Shown in pieces: positions 1 through 5,615 of a stretch of DNA of 6,157 bases. The notes beneath the pieces are model-generated. The model had not been told where the DNA came from. It did not search any database and was given only the letters and a program-made list of their open reading frames with translations. This stretch comes from an uncultured Porphyromonadaceae bacterium (GTDB taxonomy: Bacteria > Bacteroidota > Bacteroidia > Bacteroidales > Muribaculaceae): assembly GCA_900551515.1 (NCBI GenBank), contig URWH01000119.1:1-6157 (forward strand). Direction: 5' to 3'. How positions within the stretch are numbered: position 1 is the stretch's first letter; each line of letters starts with the position of its first letter. The translations under genes and the position numbers were made by a program.

Positions 1-17
1 GGGGGTGGGGAGCGTAA

Positions 18-57
18 GCAGCGGGGCGGCTCGATAGGATCTGAGCTGCCCCGCTGT
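18..57. terminator. Strong GC-rich hairpin, candidate terminator
   Basis: The arms are 18-32 and 43-57 around a 10-nt loop (33-42). The core AGCGGGGC (20-27) pairs perfectly with GCCCCGCT (48-55), and GCTC (29-32) with GAGC (43-46). Between them, position 28 faces 47: a G-U wobble in a plus-strand transcript but an A-C mismatch in a minus-strand one. The outer pair 18/57 is likewise a wobble only on the plus strand. It lies about 70 nt beyond the stop of the last lipoprotein gene, which fits a 3'-end structure. Neither strand has a clear run of U after it, so a classical intrinsic terminator is not proven. It could also serve a gene converging from outside the window. Confidence 0.4.
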
Positions 58-69
58 GAGGGTGATAAC

Positions 70-116
70 GTGATTGACTAAAATAAGCCGTGGATGACTA
101 AAAATCGCAGTGGTTG
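70..116. repeat. Degenerate 20-nt phased direct repeat
   Basis: Three related heptamers begin exactly 20 nt apart: gtgattg at 70, gtggatg at 90 and gtggttg at 110. The first two full 20-nt units (70-89, 90-109) match at about 14 of 20 positions by eye and share the block tgactaaaa. The third matches only at its start. The repeat occupies the gap between the stop of the last lipoprotein gene and the hairpin at 18-57. A period of about two helical turns would suit protein binding, but decayed tandem duplication is equally possible. Apart from this and the hairpin I see nothing in positions 1-123. Confidence 0.3.
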
Positions 117-123
117 AGGCGGT

Positions 124-558
124 TTAGTCGTCGAGACGGCGTTTGAGGCGGCGCACTTTGGTCTCGATTTTGTCTTCTTTTTTCGAGATATTTTTAGCTT
201 TCTTTTCGAGGGCTTTAAGGGCTTTCTTGTTGTCGCCTTTGAGATCGGATTGTTCAAGAATGGATCCCAGTTTGCTTAACTGCTCTGTCATAGGCCCGTC
301 TTCCAGTTCAGCCCAAAGATCGATGGCTTCTTCGTCTTTGTTTTTGACGAGGCTCTCGACCTTGTCGAGCTGAGATTCGTATTCGTCAAGGATGGCGTCG
401 CATTGGCGGATGGCTTCGGCGAGGTCGTCGGAGCTGAGCTTGCCTTTATCGTCGTATTTTTCGATGAGGTCGTCGCATACTTTCTCGTTGTAGGAGGGGC
501 CGCATGAAGTGACGGTGAGCGCGAACAGTCCGAGCAGGAGGATGGTCAATTTTTTCAT
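124..558 (-). CDS. Small predicted lipoprotein, unknown function (shorter paralog)
   Basis: This encodes 144 residues. The N-terminus MKK, a hydrophobic stretch and a lipobox-like VTSC with Cys19 indicate a lipoprotein signal peptide, so the mature protein should be a lipid-anchored periplasmic or outer-membrane protein. The mature part is charged and looks alpha-helical. Cys28 and Cys53 could form a disulfide across a helical hairpin (inference). SDLKGDNKKA lies at 104-113, followed by a lysine/arginine-rich helix to the end. It is clearly a paralog of the product of 613-1218: the first 53 residues align without gaps and both cysteines and the SDLKGDNKKA block are shared. It lacks that protein's C-terminal tail, and translating past its stop gives no tail remnant. 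No TAnnTTTG box lies in the 54-nt gap upstream, so it is probably co-transcribed with its paralog. I do not recognise the family. Strongly acidic residues are not placed directly after the lipid Cys, so surface export is not predicted with confidence. Confidence 0.85.
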   Translation of the reverse strand: MKKLTILLLGLFALTVTSCGPSYNEKVCDDLIEKYDDKGKLSSDDLAEAIRQCDAILDEYESQLDKVESLVKNKDEEAIDLWAELEDGPMTEQLSKLGSILEQSDLKGDNKKALKALEKKAKNISKKEDKIETKVRRLKRRLDD

Positions 559-562
559 GGTC

Positions 563-572
563 GTTTGATGTT
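563..572 (-). repeat. Leader decamer shared by both lipoprotein genes (copy 1)
   Basis: Read on the minus strand, AACATCAAAC lies 4 nt before the start codon of the shorter lipoprotein gene. The same decamer occurs at 1229-1238, 10 nt before the start of the longer one. This suggests the duplication included part of the 5' leader, or that the element helps translation. The rest of the 54-nt gap (559-612) is AT-rich and shows no promoter box. Confidence 0.5.
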
Positions 573-612
573 ATTTAGCGTTATTACTGTTTATCATTTT
601 GCAGATGACGGA

Positions 613-1218
613 TCAATAGCCGTAGTAGTAGTCTGAATCTGCGACAACTGTCTCTTCTACAACTGCCTCTTCTACAACAGCTTCTTCCACATCATAGTTT
701 GTCGAATCAGCATAAGCAGGCGAGAACAAGTCGTCGCTGTCGTCGGATATCAGGTCGTTCCAGTCGATTTCGTAGTCGAGGCGTTTAGTAACCTTTTCGG
801 CTTTGCGGTGAATTTTCTTCCATTCGCGCTGTTTTTCTTTCCAATCTTTCTTCAGCTCTTTGTAGGCTTTTTTGTTGTCGCCTTTAAGGTCGCTGTGTTC
901 AAGGATGTAGCTGAGTTTCTGATCCTGTTTGACGAGTTCGCTTTTGTAGAGGAGCTCATAGTAATCGTCGAGTGCTTTTTCCTGTTCGCTTTCGTCGTCG
1001 GATTCGAGGCCGCTCATTATTTTGTTGAGGCGGCTGTCGTATTCATCAGCCATGGCTCCGCATTGGCGGATGACCTCGGCGAGATCTTCGGAGTTGAGTT
1101 CGCCTTTATCTTTGTATTTTTCGATAAGGTCGTCGCATGTTTTTTCGTCATAGCCAGAGCCGCAGGAAGTTACGACCAGTGCGGCGAAGATTATTAAAAG
1201 AAATGAAAGTTTTTTCAT
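613..1218 (-). CDS. Small predicted lipoprotein, unknown function (longer paralog with acidic repeat tail)
   Basis: This encodes 201 residues. The start at 1218 was chosen because it begins MKKLSFLL, directly followed by a hydrophobic segment and TSC with Cys19, a lipoprotein signal. The frame stays open upstream to 1542, but that part overlaps the neighbouring CorC-like gene and lies upstream of the promoter at 1309-1339. The mature domain has Cys28, Cys53 and SDLKGDNKKA (109-118), then a basic, tryptophan-containing helix (about 119-146), all parallel to the protein encoded at 124-558. One clear length difference, about 5 residues, lies between Cys53 and that block. From about residue 149 it carries a roughly 53-residue acidic tail absent from the paralog, with a repeated VVEEA/T unit (about 177-192) and ending DYYYGY. 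The lipid-anchored helical head with a flexible tail suggests an envelope or structural role, but function is unknown. It is probably first in a two-gene transcript. Confidence 0.85.
   Translation of the reverse strand: MKKLSFLLIIFAALVVTSCGSGYDEKTCDDLIEKYKDKGELNSEDLAEVIRQCGAMADEYDSRLNKIMSGLESDDESEQEKALDDYYELLYKSELVKQDQKLSYILEHSDLKGDNKKAYKELKKDWKEKQREWKKIHRKAEKVTKRLDYEIDWNDLISDDSDDLFSPAYADSTNYDVEEAVVEEAVVEETVVADSDYYYGY
644..688 (-). repeat. 15-nt coding tandem repeat, three units
   Basis: Three adjoining 15-nt units (644-658, 659-673, 674-688) encode the 5-residue repeat rich in V-V-E-E-A/T near the C-terminus of the longer lipoprotein. Units one and two differ at one base by eye; the third is more diverged. 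Because the unit is a multiple of three, gain or loss of copies would change tail length without breaking the frame. Confidence 0.75.
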
Positions 1219-1228
1219 ATACAGATCG

Positions 1229-1238
1229 GTTTGATGTT
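1229..1238 (-). repeat. Leader decamer shared by both lipoprotein genes (copy 2)
   Basis: This is the second copy of AACATCAAAC on the minus strand, in the predicted 5' untranslated region of the longer lipoprotein gene. Its distance to the start codon (10 nt) differs from the other copy (4 nt), which argues against a strictly positioned ribosome-binding element and for shared ancestry. Confidence 0.5.
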
Positions 1239-1308
1239 TGTGACAATAGAGAGGAATAACCGGCGACAGAACCGCATGGGTGCAGACAATCCGGCCATTG
1301 ATAATGGG

Positions 1309-1339
1309 CAAATTTAAGAAACGTTTAATGATTTTGCAA
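1309..1339 (-). promoter_or_regulatory. Bacteroidetes-type promoter for the lipoprotein pair
   Basis: On the minus strand TAAATTTG (1316 to 1309) matches the Bacteroidetes -7 consensus TAnnTTTG exactly. A TTG (1339 to 1337) stands 20 nt upstream, the expected place for the -33 element. Transcription would start near 1302-1305, giving a leader of roughly 85 nt before the ATG at 1218. The 188-nt gap 1219-1406 thus holds the 3' end of the CorC-like transcript, this promoter and the leader. I found only one other exact TAnnTTTG on the minus strand, just before coaX. The promoter makes the lipoprotein genes a separate unit from the coaX-to-CorC operon. Confidence 0.75.
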
Positions 1340-1361
1340 TTTTTTTTGCCGGCTAATTGCA
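1335..1361. other. Inverted repeat overlapping the -33 element
   Basis: The 7-nt arms TGCAATT (1335-1341) and AATTGCA (1355-1361) flank a 13-nt centre that contains GCCGGC and a homopolymer run. The right-hand edge of the predicted -33 element (1337-1339) lies in one arm. It could be an operator for the lipoprotein promoter or a weak hairpin at the end of the upstream operon. No U-run follows the hairpin in the minus-strand transcript, so it is not called a terminator. It could be chance in AT-rich sequence. Confidence 0.25.
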
Positions 1362-1406
1362 CAACAATCGCGTCCGGGTCAATAAAATGATGATGACGCG
1401 GGGGCG

Positions 1407-2705
1407 TCAGTCGGCGGGGGCGTTGTCGGCGTCGGGCGATGCCGGGGTGATTCGGATGAGCTCGAGGCGGGTGGCTGTGCGGCGTTTGATCTCGAAGCTG
1501 TGGGTGCCGATCACGAGGGTCTCGCCCTGCTGGGGGATGCAACCGGCGTTGAATAGGATGTAGCCTGCAAGCGTCTGATAGTCATCGTCCTCGGGGATGT
1601 CGATGTGGTATGTTTCGCGGAGCGTTTCGATCTCCACGCGGCCCGAACATTCGTAGGCGCCGTCGGCCGTGCGGCGCACCATCTCGCCGGTGGTGTCGTG
1701 TTCGTCGCGGATGTCGCCGAAAATCTCTTCCACGAGGTCCTCGAGGGTGACGAGGCCTGCGGTGCCTCCGAATTCGTCGACCACGATGGCCATGGAGCGC
1801 TTCTCGGAGAGGAGGCGGCGCATGAGTTTGTTGGCCAGCAGCGTCTCGGGGGCGAAGATCACGGGCTTGATGCGCTCGTGCCAGTCGGATTCGGGGTTGA
1901 AGAGCTCGCTCACGTGGATGTAGCCGAGCACGTTGTCGATGTCGTCGGCAAACACTACGATTTTCGAGCGGCCCGACTGGGTGAAGAGTTTCACGAGTTC
2001 GTCGCGGGTGGCTGTGGCTATGTTGACGGCCACGATCTCGTTGCGCGGGAGCATGCAGTCGCGCAGGTGTGTGTTGGAGAAGTCGAGGGCGTTGTGGAAT
2101 ATCTTCACTTCGTTTTCAACGGGTGTCTTGTCGGGGTTGACCTCGTCGATGTTGTTTTCGAGATACTGGTTGAGGTCGCCGACGCTGAGCATGCCCATGC
2201 GCTGAGCCTCGCTGTGGATGCCGAAGAGGCGCATGAGCGCTTTGGAGAGCCAGGAGGTGAAGAGCGAGACGGGGAGCAGGATGATGTAGAAGAGGGCTAT
2301 CGGGAGGGCGAAGATCTTGAGCGAGGTGTAGGGGTTGATGCGGAACACCGTTTTGGGCAGGAACTCGCCGGTGAGGAGGATGATGCCGGTGGAGATGAGG
2401 GTGGAGATGACGAGTGTGAGGGCCTGGTTGATGTGAAGATGGTCGAGCCAGCACTGTTCGATGAGGAAGGCGCCCCCCATGCCGTAGATCACGAGCATGA
2501 TGTTGTTGCCCACGAGGATAGTGGAGATAAAGAGGTCCTCATCGCGGTAGAACATGCCGATGATGCGCGACATCAGGCCGCCCTGCTTGAGGTCGAGCTC
2601 GACGCGCACGCGGTCGGTGGTGATGTAGGCGATCTCGGTGCCGGAGAAGAGCGCCGAGAAGATGAGCGAAATGATGGCTATGATGGTCCAGGTGAGGGGT
2701 GTCAT
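1407..2705 (-). CDS. CNNM/CorC-type membrane protein with CBS pair ('hemolysin' family)
   Basis: This encodes 432 residues, the usual length for the family. An N-terminal CNNM (DUF21) domain with about four membrane segments fills roughly residues 1-160; it contains FSGTEIA (20-26), GNN (66-68) and GEFLPKT (113-119), the family motifs that in known structures lie around the ion path. A CBS pair follows at about 210-335, opening with MLPRNEI (218-224) and closing with VDEFGGTAGLVTLED (309-323) and an acidic stretch to D337. A CorC_HlyC domain lies at about 345-418, then a short acidic, alanine-rich end. Family members are linked to Mg2+ or other divalent cation efflux with nucleotide sensing by the CBS part; the name hemolysin is historical. 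GldE of gliding Bacteroidetes belongs to the same superfamily, but no gld neighbours are seen. The gene starts 32 nt after lptC and is the last gene of the operon before the 188-nt gap. The substrate cannot be read from the sequence. Confidence 0.92.
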   Translation of the reverse strand: MTPLTWTIIAIISLIFSALFSGTEIAYITTDRVRVELDLKQGGLMSRIIGMFYRDEDLFISTILVGNNIMLVIYGMGGAFLIEQCWLDHLHINQALTLVISTLISTGIILLTGEFLPKTVFRINPYTSLKIFALPIALFYIILLPVSLFTSWLSKALMRLFGIHSEAQRMGMLSVGDLNQYLENNIDEVNPDKTPVENEVKIFHNALDFSNTHLRDCMLPRNEIVAVNIATATRDELVKLFTQSGRSKIVVFADDIDNVLGYIHVSELFNPESDWHERIKPVIFAPETLLANKLMRRLLSEKRSMAIVVDEFGGTAGLVTLEDLVEEIFGDIRDEHDTTGEMVRRTADGAYECSGRVEIETLRETYHIDIPEDDDYQTLAGYILFNAGCIPQQGETLVIGTHSFEIKRRTATRLELIRITPASPDADNAPAD

Positions 2706-2737
2706 TATATATTATATGTGTGTTAGCGGAGAGTGGG

Positions 2738-3583
2738 TCAGTTGGAGAGTGCCGGGCGGCGCGGCTTGGGTGCTTTGCCGGTGTTGTCGGGCATGCGGCG
2801 GCGCATCACGGCGGGGGCTTCGTCCACTTCCTTCATCGTGCCCATCGGCGTGATCTTGCCGCCCTTGAGGCGCGAGTCGTCGATCTTGCCTTTGATTATC
2901 GTGTGGGGGGCGTTGGGGTTGAAGGGTATGGTGCCGGCGGGGGTGGCCTGACGTATGGAGTCGTCGGCGAGGCGCTGTGCGCGCTGTGCCGAGTCGGTCT
3001 TGAACTGTTCGGCGGGGAAGATGCCCGACACGCGCAGCACGTTGTAGCGTGTCATGCGTTCGTTGGATTCGAAGCCGTAGCCTTCGATCACCTTGCCCTG
3101 GCGCTCGATGTGGATGAACGAGTCGCTGTAGATTTTCTGCTGGCGCTGGTTCCAGTAGAGCTGGTTGGTGAGGAATTTCTCGCCGAGGGTGTTGTGGATG
3201 TTGACGTAGCCGTCGAGGCGCCAGAGCTGCTGGTTTTTGAAGTAGGTGGCCGAGTCGCAGTCGATTGTGGCTTCCGGCTTGAGGCGGGCGTTGAATTTCT
3301 CGAGGTGGACGCCTTCGGGGAAGCGCCATGTTGGCTCGCTGGCCTCCTCAAACATGAGCCAGAGCGGGGTGGTGATCTTGTAGCGCGTGATGCCGGAGTC
3401 GGAGACGAGGGTGATGACGTCGCGGGTGGTCATCGTGGGCGTCGTCTCGGGGTTGGTGTTGCCGGAGATGATCTCTTTTTTCTCGTCGTCGCACGACGTG
3501 GCCGTGAGCATGGCCGTGCCGAGCAACAGGGCGAAGACGGCTACGGGCAGCAGACGCAATTTGTCGGGACTTGACAGGATCAT
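2738..3583 (-). CDS. lptC: LPS export ABC transporter periplasmic protein LptC
   Basis: This encodes 281 residues. LptC receives lipopolysaccharide from the inner-membrane LptBFG transporter and passes it to the periplasmic LptA bridge. The N-terminus has a hydrophobic segment (about 11-28) ending ATSC with Cys31, so this copy looks like a lipoprotein rather than the single-pass form of E. coli. The LptC beta-jellyroll spans about 55-188, recognisable by VSDSGITRYKITTPLW (60-75), FPEGVHLEKF (88-97) and repeated strand motifs such as LDGYVNIHNTLGEKFLT (123-139). An extra tail of about 90 residues (190-281), rich in proline, basic residues and low-complexity sequence, follows the domain. CDDE follows the lipid cysteine directly. 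Asp after Cys retains lipoproteins in the inner membrane of E. coli, but acidic residues there can promote surface export in Bacteroidetes, so localisation is ambiguous. It sits 32 nt after the barrel gene and 32 nt before the CorC-like gene, apparently in one operon. Confidence 0.9.
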   Translation of the reverse strand: MILSSPDKLRLLPVAVFALLLGTAMLTATSCDDEKKEIISGNTNPETTPTMTTRDVITLVSDSGITRYKITTPLWLMFEEASEPTWRFPEGVHLEKFNARLKPEATIDCDSATYFKNQQLWRLDGYVNIHNTLGEKFLTNQLYWNQRQQKIYSDSFIHIERQGKVIEGYGFESNERMTRYNVLRVSGIFPAEQFKTDSAQRAQRLADDSIRQATPAGTIPFNPNAPHTIIKGKIDDSRLKGGKITPMGTMKEVDEAPAVMRRRMPDNTGKAPKPRRPALSN

Positions 3584-3615
3584 TGTTTGTCAGACGTTGG
3601 CAGGCCGGTGTTGGG

Positions 3616-4869
3616 TTATTTGATCTTGTTCTGGAAGAACCAGAGTTCGTTGAAGTTGATGCCGAGGCGGATGTTGAAGTACGACTCGCGCAGCAGCGGG
3701 TTGGGCGTGGCCTGACGGCGGCGGTATTCAAAGCCGAGGTTGATGACGGTTTTCGACGAGATGGCGGGGAATCCGAAGCCGCAAGAGATGCCGTATTCGC
3801 GCACGTGGTTGTCGCCCACCATCATGTAGTCGCGGTTGTAAAAGCCGCCGGCGCGGTAGGTGATGCGTTTGAAATATGAGCCGCGGACTGCGGGGGTGAA
3901 CTCGGCGCCGAGGGCCACCTGCCAGCGGTCGGCGAAGCGCGTCGACTCGAAGTTGGGCATCTTGAGTGTCTTGACGCTGCCCCAGGGCTGATAGGTGAAG
4001 TCGGCTTCGACAAGCAGGCGTTTCTGCCAGCGGTAGCTGAGGCCGGCGCCCCAGGTGTCGGGCAGCGAGGCGCGGTTGTGGAGCGACGATGTTGCGATGG
4101 TGTCGGGAGCCGTATCCTGGTCGACGTCGTACTTGGTGACGCGGGCTTTGCCAAGGAGTGTCTTGCCGGGGGCGTAGACGAGGCCGGCCGAGATGGAGTT
4201 GTCGGCATTGATGTCGTAGGAATACTGGATGCCGAACTGCACGCGCCAGTCGCGTACCTGCATCACCTGCTCGAAGAGCGATGTCGAGCCGTTGTCGGTG
4301 GTGATGTACACGTCGTTGACCGTAGTGCCGAAGAGGTATGAGAAGTTGGCGCCGACGCTGAAGCCCTTGAAGAGGCGTGCGGCGTAGCCGAGATAGAGCT
4401 GGTTGATGCCGCCCGAGCCCTGACGGGAGTTGACGCCGTTGGCAATCTCAGAGCCGAACGAGTAGCCCACCGACGAATAGGGGAGGATGCCGAGCGAAGC
4501 GCCCATGCGCCGGCCGATAGGCACCTGCATGGTGATGTAGTCGAGGCCGCCGCCCTGGGTGTTGTAGGATGAGGGGTCGATGCCGTCGGAGCCGGCGTCC
4601 TTCATGTTCACCATGGTGAAGTCGACGCCCATGTCGAAGAGAAACGTGAGGGTGTCGGCACCGGCGTAGGATGCGGGGTTCATGACGTTGACCTGGCGGC
4701 CGGAGCGCATGGCGTAGCCCACGCCGCCCATCTGGCGCTGCGAGGCTGTGGCGTTGTCGTTGAGCAGACCGTAGCCGAATTTCGAGTAGGGCGAGTTGAT
4801 CTGTGCTGATGCGCTGACGGTGATGATAGCGGCAGCTGCAAGGAGTGATAGACGGTTACTTATTTTCAT
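3616..4869 (-). CDS. Outer-membrane beta-barrel protein, FadL/PorV-like, unknown substrate
   Basis: This encodes 417 residues. The start at 4869 gives a signal peptide with a basic N-terminus, an alanine-rich core and probable cleavage after ASA (residue 22, before Q23). The frame extends to an ATG at 4926, but that adds a serine-rich stretch with no signal character and lies wholly inside coaX. The mature protein begins INSPYSKFGYG, has RQMGGVGYAMRSG at about 44-56 and NPASY soon after, then alternating aromatic/glycine strands throughout, ending NFNELWFFQNKIK. This pattern fits the OmpP1/FadL/PorV-like barrels common in Bacteroidetes. FadL relatives import hydrophobic compounds and PorV serves type IX secretion, but neither role can be assigned here. 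Its ATG lies inside the last codons of coaX (14-nt overlap), suggesting translational coupling. Placement before lptC suggests an envelope-biogenesis role (inference). Confidence 0.85.
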   Translation of the reverse strand: MKISNRLSLLAAAAIITVSASAQINSPYSKFGYGLLNDNATASQRQMGGVGYAMRSGRQVNVMNPASYAGADTLTFLFDMGVDFTMVNMKDAGSDGIDPSSYNTQGGGLDYITMQVPIGRRMGASLGILPYSSVGYSFGSEIANGVNSRQGSGGINQLYLGYAARLFKGFSVGANFSYLFGTTVNDVYITTDNGSTSLFEQVMQVRDWRVQFGIQYSYDINADNSISAGLVYAPGKTLLGKARVTKYDVDQDTAPDTIATSSLHNRASLPDTWGAGLSYRWQKRLLVEADFTYQPWGSVKTLKMPNFESTRFADRWQVALGAEFTPAVRGSYFKRITYRAGGFYNRDYMMVGDNHVREYGISCGFGFPAISSKTVINLGFEYRRRQATPNPLLRESYFNIRLGINFNELWFFQNKIK

Positions 4870-5599
4870 TGTAGATGAGTATTCTGTTGAGGCCGATGCT
4901 GACGAGGTGGGGGCTGACGGTGACATCGAAGTCGCAGAGGCGGCTCAACTGGTCGGCCCAGCCGCCTGTCATGACCACTTTTGTGCCGGCCGGGAGATGA
5001 GATTTGTAATAAGATATGCTGCCGACGATGCCGTAGACGGCGCCAAGGATCATAGCCGAGGCGGTGTCGTGGCCCATGAACGGACCGTCGGGGATTTCGC
5101 GTGGAACGGCAACGCGGGGCAGGCGAGCGGTGAAGCGGTGGAGGGCTTCAAGGCGCATGTTCATGCCGGGGGCGATGTTGCCGCCGCGGTATATGCCATC
5201 GGCGCTGACTATGTCGTAGGTGATGGCTGTTCCGATGTCTATGACCAGGATGTCGCGATTGGCTTTGCATAGGCTGTAAGCGCCTATGGCGGCGGCCACA
5301 CGGTCGAGCCCAAGAGTACGTGGTGTGGTATAGGCTATGCGTACCGGCATCGGCATGTCCACGGACATCTCTACGGCGTGCGGTGTCAGCGAGGCCAGAG
5401 ACTCGATGATGATCCGGTCGCGTTCGCTCACGGTGCAGTATATGGAGGCAGAGGGCTTATGGCCGTTGCAAAGCATTTTGAGGTCAGATACTTGCAGCGT
5501 GTCGAACGTCCTGCTCGCCACTATTTTGTCGCTGTTTCCATCCCAGATGTCAACTTTGACGCACGTGTTGCCTTGGTCTATGGTCAGATAATACGCCAT
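4856..5599 (-). CDS. coaX: Type III pantothenate kinase
   Basis: This encodes 247 residues. CoaX phosphorylates pantothenate with ATP, the first step of coenzyme A synthesis, and acts in the cytoplasm. Family motifs are in order: IDQGNT (7-12), the N-terminal phosphate loop with Asp8; GLDR (97-100), whose Asp99 matches the catalytic aspartate; IDIGTAITYD (120-129), the second nucleotide loop; GGNIAPG (139-145); the substrate-side RLEALHRFTARLP (149-161); and VVMTGG (208-213). Type III enzymes are not feedback-inhibited by CoA and need a monovalent cation (family knowledge). The start at 5599 (MAYYLTIDQGN) was preferred to an in-frame ATG at 5632, because family members begin a few residues before the DxGNT loop and the upstream ATG precedes the predicted promoter box. 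Its end overlaps the barrel gene. All key residues are present, so it should be active. Confidence 0.95.
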   Translation of the reverse strand: MAYYLTIDQGNTCVKVDIWDGNSDKIVASRTFDTLQVSDLKMLCNGHKPSASIYCTVSERDRIIIESLASLTPHAVEMSVDMPMPVRIAYTTPRTLGLDRVAAAIGAYSLCKANRDILVIDIGTAITYDIVSADGIYRGGNIAPGMNMRLEALHRFTARLPRVAVPREIPDGPFMGHDTASAMILGAVYGIVGSISYYKSHLPAGTKVVMTGGWADQLSRLCDFDVTVSPHLVSIGLNRILIYNENK

Positions 5600-5607
5600 A
5601 ATCTCGG

Positions 5608-5615
5608 CAAAATTA
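5608..5615 (-). promoter_or_regulatory. Candidate -7 promoter box before coaX
   Basis: On the minus strand TAATTTTG (5615 to 5608) matches TAnnTTTG exactly and lies in the 61-nt gap after the thioesterase gene. No TTG stands 19-21 nt upstream, so the -33 element is weak or missing. If used, transcription would start about 5601-5604, leaving only about 2-5 nt before the ATG at 5599, so the mRNA would be nearly leaderless. Alternatively coaX is read from a promoter upstream of the thioesterase and this box is chance. The gap holds no clear terminator hairpin. Confidence 0.4.

Noticed and set aside
644..688. Short tandem repeats as a possible CRISPR array
   Set aside because: Units are 15 nt, contiguous without spacers, and in frame within a coding sequence.
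1107..1114. Plus-strand TATCTTTG resembling a -7 box
   Set aside because: It lies within the longer lipoprotein coding region with no plus-strand gene downstream; probably chance.
1219..1542. N-terminal extension of the longer lipoprotein up to 1542
   Set aside because: The added Pro/His/Arg-rich residues overlap the CorC-like gene out of frame and precede the predicted promoter. The start at 1218 gives a proper lipoprotein signal.
1407..2705. Naming the CNNM/CBS protein as a hemolysin or as GldE
   Set aside because: The hemolysin label is historical and no toxin feature is visible; GldE would need gliding-gene context, which is absent here.
1605..2726. Long plus-strand open frame of 373 codons opposite the CorC-like gene
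   Set aside because: The opposite strand encodes a complete family-matching CNNM/CBS protein. The plus-strand product is a low-complexity Asp/Glu/Val/His/Gly-rich shadow typical of GC-rich antisense frames.
2699..3574. Long plus-strand open frame of 291 codons opposite lptC
   Set aside because: It mirrors lptC codon structure and shows no recognisable domain; the minus-strand LptC is well supported.
4870..4926. Upstream ATG for the beta-barrel gene
   Set aside because: It would place a Ser/Ala/Thr-rich segment before the signal peptide and increase overlap with coaX; the ATG at 4869 begins a standard signal peptide.
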